From HK1 sp965202735 (lineage in GTDB: Bacteria > Pseudomonadota > Gammaproteobacteria > HK1), in the NCBI GenBank assembly GCA_965202735.1, contig OZ241844.1:1922001-1986000 (forward strand): a stretch of DNA of 64,000 nucleotides, written 5' to 3'. The translations under genes and the position numbers were made by a program. Shown here piece by piece: positions 52,912-60,433 of the stretch (position 1 is its first letter; each line of letters begins with the position of its first letter). The notes under the pieces were generated by a model. It was not told the DNA's origin. It ran no database searches and was given only the letters and a program-made list of their open reading frames with translations.

Positions 52912-53346
52912 CTACGACTCGTCGGCCCCGCCGACCGCGGCATTCGCCAGCGCGTCGCAGAACCGGAGCAGATCGGCGATGTGGTTCGAAGCGACATCGT
53001 GGATGCGGACCCAGTCCAGCGCTCCGTAGCGATGGGCAATCAGGTTCCGCAGTCCCGCGGCCGCCGCCATCCGCGCCGCGAGATCCTGCTCCAGGACCCC
53101 GCGCTCGGCCAGCACCCGGAACACTCCCGCATAGGTCGCCGGAACCTCCCATCCCTCGTCGGCAAGCCAGTGGGTTGCAAGCGACAGACATTCCTGGAGA
53201 GCGACGAAGAGATTGAGGGTCACGATCTCGCGGGTGGTCCGATCCGCGATCAACGCCTCCGGCCGCGCCGGCAGCACCTCCCGGATGCGGCCGGCGGCAT
53301 CGCGCACCGCAGCGACCTGCCGCGCGAGGATCGTGTGGTCGATCAT
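52912..53346 (-). CDS. hepT: HepT-like toxin (DUF86, HEPN ribonuclease)
   Basis: A 144-residue all-helical protein. GLRNLIAHRYGALDW contains the HEPN R-x4-H motif followed by the Tyr that is AMPylated in HepT of type VII toxin-antitoxin pairs. ALIADRTTREIVTLNLFVALQECLSLATHWLADEG is the usual N-terminal part. The start overlaps the stop of the nucleotidyltransferase gene (ATGA), the normal order for MntA-HepT in this orientation. RNA cleavage is the expected activity. Confidence 0.88.
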   Translation of the reverse strand: MIDHTILARQVAAVRDAAGRIREVLPARPEALIADRTTREIVTLNLFVALQECLSLATHWLADEGWEVPATYAGVFRVLAERGVLEQDLAARMAAAAGLRNLIAHRYGALDWVRIHDVASNHIADLLRFCDALANAAVGGADES

Positions 53347-53756
53347 CGCGCCCGCGGCGCCAGCACCGCTCTGCTCATTGCCTGCTCGACGGGCCGATAG
53401 TCGAAGTACTCGAGGATGGCGCGGGCCTTGCGCTCCACCAGCGCGGTCCGGTCCCTCACGAGCACCGCCACTCCGTCGCGGAATATGCGATACGCGAGAC
53501 CGGGGGGCGCGTCCTCGAGAACGACGACATCGACGGTCTGCCCGGCCGCCTCTTCCAGTCCCGAGACGATCGCGCCAAGCTCGCGCGCCGCCGGCCGCCG
53601 GCCGGGTCCGAATCCGAGAGCGACGTCCACATCGCTCCCTGCGTGCGCGGTACCGCGCGCGGACGAGCCGAAGACGATGGCGAACGAGACGCCCGGCACA
53701 TCGGCCAGCGCGCCGCCGATCGCGGCGTGCGGCGACTCGGATGTCGAGAGGCGCAT
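53343..53756 (-). CDS. mntA: MntA-like minimal nucleotidyltransferase antitoxin
   Basis: A 137-residue nucleotidyltransferase. VFGSSARGTAHAGSDVDVALGF is the GS-x10-D-x-D catalytic motif of the minimal nucleotidyltransferase fold. A later Asp for metal binding is in TVDVVVLEDAPPGLA. In type VII pairs this protein adds AMP to the Tyr of the HepT R-x4-H-x-Y motif and blocks the RNase. It is encoded first and overlaps hepT by four bases. The pair stands alone between the MFS gene and repeats. Confidence 0.88.
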   Translation of the reverse strand: MRLSTSESPHAAIGGALADVPGVSFAIVFGSSARGTAHAGSDVDVALGFGPGRRPAARELGAIVSGLEEAAGQTVDVVVLEDAPPGLAYRIFRDGVAVLVRDRTALVERKARAILEYFDYRPVEQAMSRAVLAPRAR

Positions 53757-53963
53757 CGGGAAATTGTAAGGGATCGAGCGTCCCTCCCCGCACGTCCGTG
53801 AAGTGGGGTCCGAATCGAGAGAGGCGTCCGGTGTCCGGCCGGACGGACGGGATGACGCATGTCCCGGGCTCGGCATCCCGGGCCCGGTGCGCAGGCTGGC
53901 GCCCGCACCGACATCCGCCCTGGCATCCGCGCCGACATCCGCTCCGGGACCCGCGCCGGCGTC
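53757..53963. other. Promoter-side gap of mntA with short GACATCCGC repeats
   Basis: Around 53906-53955 the units GCACCGACATCCGCC, GCGCCGACATCCGCT and GGGACCCGCGCCGGC alternate as a short imperfect tandem array. No gene is apparent. Confidence 0.4.
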
Positions 53964-54086
53964 CGGCAATTCCCGCCAGGCGGGAACATGCTTCTGAAAT
54001 CCCCTCGATTCGACGCCCTGGTGGTCGAAACCGCGCCGGAATCCCGCCACGGTACGGCCTCTCCGGACGTGAGCGGGAATCGCTGG
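53964..54086 (-). repeat. Repeat R1, copy G
   Basis: A full reverse-oriented element: GGCAATTCCCGCCAGGCGG, CTGAAATCCCCTCGATTCG, CCGCCACGGTACGGCCTCTC and GAGCGGGAATCGCTGG. Confidence 0.87.
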
Positions 54087-54186
54087 CCGGCGCCCGCACC
54101 GCTTTCTTTCGCCGCCGGCGCGCTGCGAATATCCTGCCCGTCCCCGTGTCGCGGCCGTTTCGGGCCGCGGGGGGTACTTCTCAGAC

Positions 54187-55275
54187 GTGTCGGACCGCGA
54201 GCGACCCATGACCGAGCTGTCCGTTCTCGACCTCTCGCCCGTCACCGAAGGCGGGAGCCCCGCGCGCGCGCTGGCCAACTCCCTCGACCTCGCGCGCCGC
54301 GCCGAGGCGCTCGGGTACCGGCGCTACTGGGTGGCGGAGCATCACAACATGCCCGGCATCGCGAGCGCGGCTACCGCGGTAGTGATCGCTCACATCGCGG
54401 GCGGCACCTCCACCATCCGGGTCGGCGCCGGAGGCATCATGCTGCCGAACCACGCGCCGCTGGTCGTCGCCGAGCAGTTCGGCACGCTGGACGCGCTGTA
54501 TCCCGGACGCATCGACCTCGGCCTCGGCCGGGCGCCCGGCACCGACCAGCGCACCGCGTTCGCGCTGCGGCGCAACCTGCACGGCGACCCCGACGACTTC
54601 CCGCGCGACGTCCTGGAGCTTCAGGGCTACTTCCGCGAGCCGGGCCCGGACGCCCGCGTCCGGGCCATACCGGGCAGCGGCCAGCACGTCCCGGTCTGGA
54701 TCCTGGGCTCGAGCCTCTACGGCGCGCAGCTCGCCGCGATGCTCGGACTGCCCTACGCCTTCGCCTCGCACTTCGCCCCGGCCGCCCTGATGCCGGCGCT
54801 CGACACCTACCGCGAGACGTTCCGACCCTCGGCGCAGCTCTCCGAACCCCACGCCATGGCCGGCTTCAACGTGTTCGCGGCCGGGACCGACGCGGAAGGA
54901 CACCGCCTGCGGAGCTCGGCGCGGCAGTCGACGCTCGCCCTGCGTCGAGGCGCGCCCGGTCCCCTTCCGCCGCCGGACGACGGGTTCGAGTCGCGCCTGA
55001 GCCGGCACGAACGGGCGATGCTCGACGAGCAGGGCGCGTGCACGGCGGTCGGCTCGCCGGCCACGGTGCTCGGGCAGATGGAGCGGTTCGTCGAGCGCAC
55101 CGGCGTGGACGAGCTGATGATCGCCTCGATGATCTTCGACCACGACGCGCGGGTGCGATCGTTCGAGATCGCGATGGAGGCATGGTCGGGCCGCGCCGCG
55201 CGGGTGAACGCGCCGGCGCCCTTCACCGGCGGGTGTACGTCCGACTCGTCCGGCGGGTGTACGTCCGACTCGTGA
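54187..55275 (+). CDS. LLM-class (luciferase-like) flavin-dependent oxidoreductase
   Basis: A 362-residue protein (GTG 54187; ATG 54208 is an equally good start). The fold is that of bacterial luciferase-like monooxygenases of the MsnO8 type: LSVLDLSPVTEGGSPARALANS, GYRRYWVAEHHNMPGIASAA, GGIMLPNHAPLVVAEQFGTLDALYPGRIDLGLGRAPGTD and VPVWILGSSLYGAQLAA. These use FMN or F420. The product is unknown. The last 16 residues contain GGCTSDSS and GGCTSDS, a direct 24-base duplication just before the stop codon. R1 follows 45 bases later. Confidence 0.88.
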   Translation: MSDRERPMTELSVLDLSPVTEGGSPARALANSLDLARRAEALGYRRYWVAEHHNMPGIASAATAVVIAHIAGGTSTIRVGAGGIMLPNHAPLVVAEQFGTLDALYPGRIDLGLGRAPGTDQRTAFALRRNLHGDPDDFPRDVLELQGYFREPGPDARVRAIPGSGQHVPVWILGSSLYGAQLAAMLGLPYAFASHFAPAALMPALDTYRETFRPSAQLSEPHAMAGFNVFAAGTDAEGHRLRSSARQSTLALRRGAPGPLPPPDDGFESRLSRHERAMLDEQGACTAVGSPATVLGQMERFVERTGVDELMIASMIFDHDARVRSFEIAMEAWSGRAARVNAPAPFTGGCTSDSSGGCTSDS

Positions 55276-55320
55276 GGCCCTCACCCGGCCCGGGACCCGG
55301 GGCCCGGGAAGCTCCGGGAC

Positions 55321-55442
55321 CAGCGATTCCCGCCAACGCCCGGAGAGGCCGTACCGTGGCGGGATTCCGGTGTGATTTCGACCTTCAGGGCGTCGAATCG
55401 AGAGGATTTCGAGGGTCTGTTCCCGCCTGGCGGGAATTGCTG
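55321..55442 (+). repeat. Repeat R1, copy H
   Basis: A full element: CAGCGATTCCCGCCAACGCC, GGAGAGGCCGTACCGTGGCG, GCGTCGAATCGAGAGGATTT and CCTGGCGGGAATTGCTG. The rest of the 55276-55590 gap holds no recognisable gene. Confidence 0.88.
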
Positions 55443-55590
55443 CTCCGGGACCGAGGCGTCCTGCTCCCGTTCGAGCGGGCGGCACATCTCCGATCCCGGA
55501 GGCGCCACGAATCGGACACACGAATCGGACGGACATGCGACACGCGCCCGACGTCATGGCGGCGTCGAACGCACCACGGGGGAGCGCGAT

Positions 55591-57309
55591 TCATCCGGGC
55601 AGGGCCGGTGTCCGGGCCGGCATGGACTCCGCAGAGAGAGGACGGTACTCCACGAGAGCCGGTCGGCCGATGACGTCGAGGATGCGCACCAGCCTTTCCC
55701 TGCCGCCGGCGTCGGTCAGGCGCAGGTCCTCTCCCGGCACGAACGAGTGCGGCTCCCGCCTCGAGCCGTTGATGGCGAGGCTGGTCGTGTACACGTACGT
55801 TCTGTCGTGATTGTCCCGTATGGGCTCCAGCCTCCCCGCCAGACCGGGAACGGCGCCCTGTCCCTCGGGGAGAATGACCGCGCCTCCGCCCGGCAGCGCA
55901 TCCAGCTCGACGTGAAGCGCGCGTTCGGCGGGAATCCAGCCACGCTCCAGGCGGGCCGAGAACCCCTCGACGGCCACGAACACGGTCATCCGCACATCGA
56001 CCGAATGCAGATCGAGCATCACTTCGCCATGCTCTGCGGTGACGGCGCGCTTCCAGGTCCGGTCCGGAAACAGCGCGAGGATGTCGGCACCGGCGATCGG
56101 CCGGCCGCCTGCGAGGACCATGACGACGGGGCAGCAGTCCGCCAGGCTCGCCGCGCGCAGCATCCGCCAGGGGATCAGCCGCCCTTCCGCGCGTTGCTGG
56201 TACTCGTCGCCTCCATAGGCAACCGCAAGGTCCCTGGGTCGGGACAGTGGGTCGAAGTGCCGCCGTACCCGCCGGAGGCCGCCGAACAGGCTCGAAGACG
56301 CCGTGCTGGAAGACTTGGCCTCGACGAGCGTGAAGCCGGACGCCGAGTCCACGACGAGATCCACCTCGGCCCCGTTGCGGTCCCTGTAGAACCACACGCC
56401 GCCGGTCCGGCCCTGATTGGTCCGGTGTTTCACCGTCTCCGCGACGACCCACGTCTCGAAGATCTGCCCGCGCAACGGATGCGATCGAAGCTGCCCGGCC
56501 TGACGGATGCCCAGCAGCCAGCAGGCCAGACCGGAGTCGTGGAAATAGAGCTTCGGCATCCTGACCAGCCGCTTGCGGAGGTTCGCGTGAAACGCCGGCA
56601 GGCGAAACACGATGAAGCTGGCCTCCAGGACGCTGAGCCAGGCTTTGGCGGTCGGCTGGGTAATGCCGCAATCACCGGCCAGTGAGGAGTAGTTGAGCAA
56701 CTGCCCGGTGCGGCCGGCGCAAAGCTCGACAAACCGCTGGAACATTGCAAGATCGCCGACGTTGCCAATCGTGCGCACGTCCCGCTCGAGGTAGGTGGCG
56801 ACATAGGAGCGGAGCCAGCTCGCCGGATCGAGCCCCGCATCGAAGATGCGGGGATAGCCGCCGGCATGCAGGGTCTCTTCGAGACTCCCGGGGTGCCGGT
56901 TGAAGCGCACGATCTCTCCGTAGCTCAGCGGCAGCAGGTGGTGGACTTCCGTTCGTCCGGCCAGCGACTGACTGACCGACTCCAGCAGCGACAGGTTCTG
57001 CGAGCCGCTGAGAATCCAGCGTCCGGGCGTCGGACCGTCGTCGATGATGCCCTGCAGATACGAGAGGAGATCGGGCGCGCGCTGCACCTCGTCCAGAATG
57101 GCTCCGTCCGGGAACCGGGCCAGAAATGCCCTGGGGTCCTCCGCCGCGAACTCCCGTTCGTCGGGAGCTTCCAGCGTCACGTACGGATGCCGGGGGAACA
57201 CCGCCCGGCACAATGTGGTCTTGCCGCTCTGTCGAGGCCCGGTGAGCGTGACGGCGGGCGATTGCGTCGCCGCTCTGAACAGGCGGGCCGCCAGGTCGCG
57301 AACGATCAT
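55591..57309 (-). CDS. AAA ATPase with DUF4143 domain and extra C-terminal beta domain
   Basis: A 572-residue protein. Walker A is TLTGPRQSGKTTLCRA, Walker B AILDEVQRAPDLLSYLQ, and WILSGSQNLSLLESVSQSLAGR follows. The DUF4143 part includes YVATYLERDVRTIGNVGDLAMFQRF and a PD-(D/E)XK-like end DRNGAEVDLVVDSASGFTLVEAKS. The standard family would stop near residue 390. Here ~180 more residues follow (PIAGADILALFPD, MTVFVAVEGFSARLERGWIPAERA, GGGAVILPEGQGAVPGLAGRL, VRILDVIGRPALVEYRP), resembling a carboxypeptidase-regulatory-like beta domain seen fused elsewhere. A TTCAAAAT palindrome lies 33 bases upstream. Function unknown; such genes are typical of accessory regions. Confidence 0.86.
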   Translation of the reverse strand: MIVRDLAARLFRAATQSPAVTLTGPRQSGKTTLCRAVFPRHPYVTLEAPDEREFAAEDPRAFLARFPDGAILDEVQRAPDLLSYLQGIIDDGPTPGRWILSGSQNLSLLESVSQSLAGRTEVHHLLPLSYGEIVRFNRHPGSLEETLHAGGYPRIFDAGLDPASWLRSYVATYLERDVRTIGNVGDLAMFQRFVELCAGRTGQLLNYSSLAGDCGITQPTAKAWLSVLEASFIVFRLPAFHANLRKRLVRMPKLYFHDSGLACWLLGIRQAGQLRSHPLRGQIFETWVVAETVKHRTNQGRTGGVWFYRDRNGAEVDLVVDSASGFTLVEAKSSSTASSSLFGGLRRVRRHFDPLSRPRDLAVAYGGDEYQQRAEGRLIPWRMLRAASLADCCPVVMVLAGGRPIAGADILALFPDRTWKRAVTAEHGEVMLDLHSVDVRMTVFVAVEGFSARLERGWIPAERALHVELDALPGGGAVILPEGQGAVPGLAGRLEPIRDNHDRTYVYTTSLAINGSRREPHSFVPGEDLRLTDAGGRERLVRILDVIGRPALVEYRPLSAESMPARTPALPG

Positions 57310-57341
57310 TGCGAGCGGAATGACATCCGAAATCAGGCTAT

Positions 57342-57360
57342 TTCAAAATCCTATTTTGAA
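57342..57360. promoter_or_regulatory. TTCAAAAT-N3-ATTTTGAA palindrome upstream of the second AAA/DUF4143 gene
   Basis: A perfect 8-bp inverted repeat in an AT-rich island within very GC-rich DNA, 33 bases before the start codon. Probable operator or promoter element. Confidence 0.6.
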
Positions 57361-57393
57361 TTGGCCTGATACGCAAGCCGGATCATCGCCAAC

Positions 57394-57457
57394 CAGCCAT
57401 TCCCGCCAGGCGGGAACATGCCCTCGAAATCCCCTCGACTGGACGCCCTGGTGGTTC
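57394..57457 (-). repeat. Repeat R1, copy I (half element) fused to a pdxA fragment
   Basis: CAGCCATTCCCGCCAGGCGG, CTCGAAATCCCCTCGACTGG and ACGCCCTGGTGGT match the left half of copy G exactly in layout. Similarity stops near 57457, where pdxA coding sequence begins. Confidence 0.8.
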
Positions 57458-57555
57458 GCCCGCTCCCGCACGTCCTCGAGGTCGAGCAGCCGGGTCATCA
57501 GCTCCGATCCGACGCCCGCGGCGTCGCCCTGCACCAGCGCGACCGTCGGCTTCAC
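57457..57555 (-). pseudogene. pdxA: 5' fragment of a pdxA-like gene
   Basis: From ATG 57555 the frame reads MKPTVALVQGDAAGVGSELM and TRLLDLEDVRERA, the N terminus of 4-hydroxythreonine-4-phosphate dehydrogenase-family proteins (PdxA and its catabolic paralogues, which begin with GDPAGIG-like loops). After ~33 codons it runs into repeat R1 and stops. The remaining ~300 residues are gone and the AAA/DUF4143 gene occupies the space. The fragment lies just downstream of the MoaD-like gene on the same strand, so it was probably the next gene in that operon. Confidence 0.75.
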
Positions 57556-57619
57556 GGGCGTCCCGCCATCCGGCCCCGGGCCGGTCGCGCTTCCTGTGCG
57601 CTGTCGCGCGCCGCCACGA

Positions 57620-57901
57620 TCACCCCGCCTCGATCTTCGGCAGGAAGTACACCTCCGCGTTCTCCCCCAGCCGCTGGAAGTACGCGGTCTCGTGGATCTG
57701 GCCGTCGATCGCGACGGTGGTTTCTTCTTCCAGGTACGCCCCCAGCCCCGGGAAGCGGGCGTCCATCGCCTTGATCACCCCGCGCAGGTTGCGGGCCTCC
57801 ACCTCGAACTCCTTCTCTCCACCGGTGCGCGAGAGGCTCGTCCCGGGGGAGAGCACCACCTTGACGGTGACTGCCCCGGCGGTGGCCGTCCCGGCGGTCA
57901 C
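57620..57901 (-). CDS. MoaD/ThiS-like small protein
   Basis: A 93-residue beta-grasp protein from GTG 57901, overlapping the molybdenum hydroxylase stop. VKVVLSPGTSLSRTGGEKEFEVEA, LRGVIKAMDARFPGLGAYLEEE and VAIDGQIHETAYFQRLGENAEVYFLPKIEAG follow the MoaD/ThiS ubiquitin-like pattern. The usual C-terminal Gly-Gly, which carries sulfur as a thiocarboxylate, is Ala-Gly here. It may be a dedicated partner rather than a sulfur donor, or the end has been altered. Its coupling to a molybdopterin enzyme gene suggests a role in that enzyme's cofactor or complex. Confidence 0.72.
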   Translation of the reverse strand: MTAGTATAGAVTVKVVLSPGTSLSRTGGEKEFEVEARNLRGVIKAMDARFPGLGAYLEEETTVAIDGQIHETAYFQRLGENAEVYFLPKIEAG

Positions 57902-60177
57902 AGCTCCGGACCGTTGCGGGCGTCGAGCGCTTCCAGCACCTTCGGCGGCGACATCGGCAGCGCCCGCATCCGCCGCCCGATCGCGTCCGCCACCGCGTTG
58001 GCGACGGCCGCCATCGGCGGGCAGATGCTCACCTCGCCCACCCCCTTCACGCCGTAGGGATGGTTCGGGTTCGGCACCTCGACCACGATGGGCTCGATCA
58101 TCGGGACGTCGGAAGCCACCGGCACCCGGTAGTCCAGAAACCCCGGATTGCTCAGCCGGCCGTCCTCGCCGTAGACGTACTCCTCGTTGAGCGCCCAGCC
58201 GATCCCCTGCACCACGCCGCCCTGGATCTGGCCCTCGACGTAGCTCGGGTGGATGGCGCGGCCGGCGTCCTGCGCGGCGACGAAGCGCAGTATCTCCACC
58301 CGCCCGGTCTCGGGGTCGACCTCCACGTCGCAGAACTGGGTCGAGAACCCGGGCGCCTGCCCGCCCGCGTTCACCGTGCCGGTGGCGCCGATGGGCCCGC
58401 CGGTGGCGCTGAACTTCGAGGCGATGTCCTTCAGCGACAGCGGCTCGAACCGCCCCGCGTTGCTGCTCGCGGGCTTCGCGTGGCCGTCCTCCCACACCAC
58501 CGCGTCGACGTCCACGTCCCACATCAGCGCGGCCCGCGCGCGCAGGTCGTCGATGATCCGCTCGCAGGCGCCGATGACCGCGAGGCCCGTGGCGTAGGTC
58601 ACCCGCGACCCGCCGGTCACGTGGCAGTACGGCACCGTCTCGGTGTCGACCACGTTCGACTGGATGAGGTGGTAGTCGATGCCGAGCGTCTCGGCCGCCA
58701 TGATCGCCATCGACGCCCGGGTGCCGCCGATGTCCGGGCTGCCGGTGGCGATGGTCACGGTGCCGTCGGCGTTGACCGCGACGTTGGCGCCGGAATCCCC
58801 CGCCCCGTTGAACCAGAAGCCGGACGCCGCGCCGCGCCCCTGGTTCGGACCGAGCGGCGCGTGATAGCCCGGATGGTCGAGCAGCGCCTGCACCGTCTCG
58901 ACGTAGCCGCCGTGCGCGAGCTTCGGCCCGTAGACCATCCGGGTGCCCGGGGTGGCGGCGTTCTTCAGCCTGAGCTCGAGCGGGTCCATCCCGACCGTCT
59001 TCGCCACGATGTCGAGCGTGCTCTCGACCGCGAAGGCCGAGATCGGCGAGCCGGGGGCGCGGTACGCGGCCGCCTTCGGGCGGTTGCCGACCACGTCGTA
59101 CCCGACGGTGCGCTGGTTCGGGATGTCGTAGGGCGCGAACGCGCACATGCAGCCGTTCATCACCGGCGAGCCGGGGAACGCGCCGGCCTGGTACTTCAGG
59201 ATCGCCTCGGCCGCGGTGATGGTGCCGTCGCGCCTGAATCCCAGCCTCACGGTCATCGAGGAGCCGGAGGTCGGGCCGGTCCCCCTGAACACCTCCTCGC
59301 GCGACATGTTCATCCGCACCGGGTGGCCGGACATCTTCGAGAGCGTGAGCGCCACCGGCTCCAGGTACACGACGGTCTTGCCGCCGAAGCCGCCGCCGAT
59401 CTCGGCCGGGTTGACCTTCAGGTCCCCGATGGTCATGCCGGTGAGCTTCGCGGTCAGGCTGCGCACCGCGAAGTGCCCCTGGCTGGAGCTCCAGAGCTCC
59501 GCCTTGCCGCCGCCCTCCCAGTGCGCGAGGCACGCCTGCGGCTCGATGTACGCCTGGTGGATGGGCGCGGTCCGGTAGTGCCTCTCGACGATCTCGTCGG
59601 CCTCGGCGAACCCCGCGTCGGGATCGCCGATCTCGAAGCCGACCCGCTTCGAGACGTTCGACGGGCGCTCGGGCGCCGGCTCCACCCCGCGGGTGATCAT
59701 GTCCTCGAACAGCAGCGGCGCGTCCTCCGCCATCGCCTCCTCCACGTCGATGACGTGCGGGAGGACCTCGTAGTCCACGTCGATGAGGGCGAGCGCCCGG
59801 CTCGCGACGGACGCGCCGGTCGCGGCCACCGCCGCGACCGCATGACCCTCGTAGAGCGCCTTCTCCCGCGCCATGATGTTGCGCGTGACGTGCCAGAAGT
59901 TGACCGCGAGCCGCTCGGGGCCGACGTACTCGAACGGGTGGTCGGGCAGGTCCGCGCCGGTCATCACCGCCTTCACCCCCGGCAGGGCCTCCGCGCGCGA
60001 GGTGTCGATGGACCGGATGCGGGCATGCGCGTGGGGGCTGCGCAGCACCTTTCCGTAGAGCATTCCGGGCAGGTGGTAGTCGGCGCCGAACTTCGCGGCG
60101 CCCGTGACCTTCGGGACGCCGTCGGGGCGCACCGGTCGGGTTCCGACCCACTTGAAGGCTTGCTGCGGCTGGGACAT
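57898..60177 (-). CDS. Xanthine dehydrogenase-family molybdopterin-binding subunit
   Basis: A 759-residue large subunit of a molybdenum hydroxylase. ATG 60177 (MSQPQQAFKWVG) is chosen because the family starts just before RPDGVPKVTGAAKFGADYHLPGMLYGKVLRSPHAHARI. EIGGGFGGKTVVYLEP is the Gly-rich cofactor loop, AAAYRAPGSPISAFAVES and FWFNGAGDSGANVAV are further cofactor contacts, and KGVGEVSICPPMAAVANAV contains the catalytic Glu. The FAD and 2Fe-2S subunits are not adjacent. The upstream reading frame continues through a 12-base minisatellite as VHQA-type repeats, but this is probably untranslated leader. The substrate (purine, aromatic or aldehyde) cannot be assigned. Confidence 0.88.
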   Translation of the reverse strand: MSQPQQAFKWVGTRPVRPDGVPKVTGAAKFGADYHLPGMLYGKVLRSPHAHARIRSIDTSRAEALPGVKAVMTGADLPDHPFEYVGPERLAVNFWHVTRNIMAREKALYEGHAVAAVAATGASVASRALALIDVDYEVLPHVIDVEEAMAEDAPLLFEDMITRGVEPAPERPSNVSKRVGFEIGDPDAGFAEADEIVERHYRTAPIHQAYIEPQACLAHWEGGGKAELWSSSQGHFAVRSLTAKLTGMTIGDLKVNPAEIGGGFGGKTVVYLEPVALTLSKMSGHPVRMNMSREEVFRGTGPTSGSSMTVRLGFRRDGTITAAEAILKYQAGAFPGSPVMNGCMCAFAPYDIPNQRTVGYDVVGNRPKAAAYRAPGSPISAFAVESTLDIVAKTVGMDPLELRLKNAATPGTRMVYGPKLAHGGYVETVQALLDHPGYHAPLGPNQGRGAASGFWFNGAGDSGANVAVNADGTVTIATGSPDIGGTRASMAIMAAETLGIDYHLIQSNVVDTETVPYCHVTGGSRVTYATGLAVIGACERIIDDLRARAALMWDVDVDAVVWEDGHAKPASSNAGRFEPLSLKDIASKFSATGGPIGATGTVNAGGQAPGFSTQFCDVEVDPETGRVEILRFVAAQDAGRAIHPSYVEGQIQGGVVQGIGWALNEEYVYGEDGRLSNPGFLDYRVPVASDVPMIEPIVVEVPNPNHPYGVKGVGEVSICPPMAAVANAVADAIGRRMRALPMSPPKVLEALDARNGPEL

Positions 60178-60198
60178 CCGGGGCTCCTTGGTGTGAAC

Positions 60199-60306
60199 GG
60201 CCTGGTGAAGGGCTCGGTGGACGGCCTGGTGGACGGCCTGGTGAAGGGCCTGGTGAACGGTCTGGTGAACGGCTCGGTGAACGGCTCGGTGAACGGTCTG
60301 GTGAAA
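60199..60306 (-). repeat. 12-bp minisatellite in the leader of the molybdenum hydroxylase gene
   Basis: Nine units of GG[C/T][C/T][T/C][G/C]GTG[A/G]A[C/G] on the plus strand (for example GGCCTGGTGAAC, GGCTCGGTGAAC), with a degenerate tenth nearer the gene. Read on the gene strand it stays open in the coding frame as V/F-H-Q/R-A/T units. Confidence 0.9.
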
Positions 60307-60433
60307 GGTCCGCAAGACGATATGGTGAACGGTCTGTCCATCGCGCGCCACTCTCTCGGCGCATCGTCACCGCCCTCGACCGCAAGATGCTCGAAAAGGG
60401 CCGCTTCCGCGGCAATGCTCAGGGCGGCAACGC

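Noticed and set aside
60178..60351. N-terminal VHQA-repeat extension of the molybdenum hydroxylase
   Set aside because: The frame is open, but the family starts at ATG 60177. The repeat is more likely leader DNA; kept as a repeat with a note.
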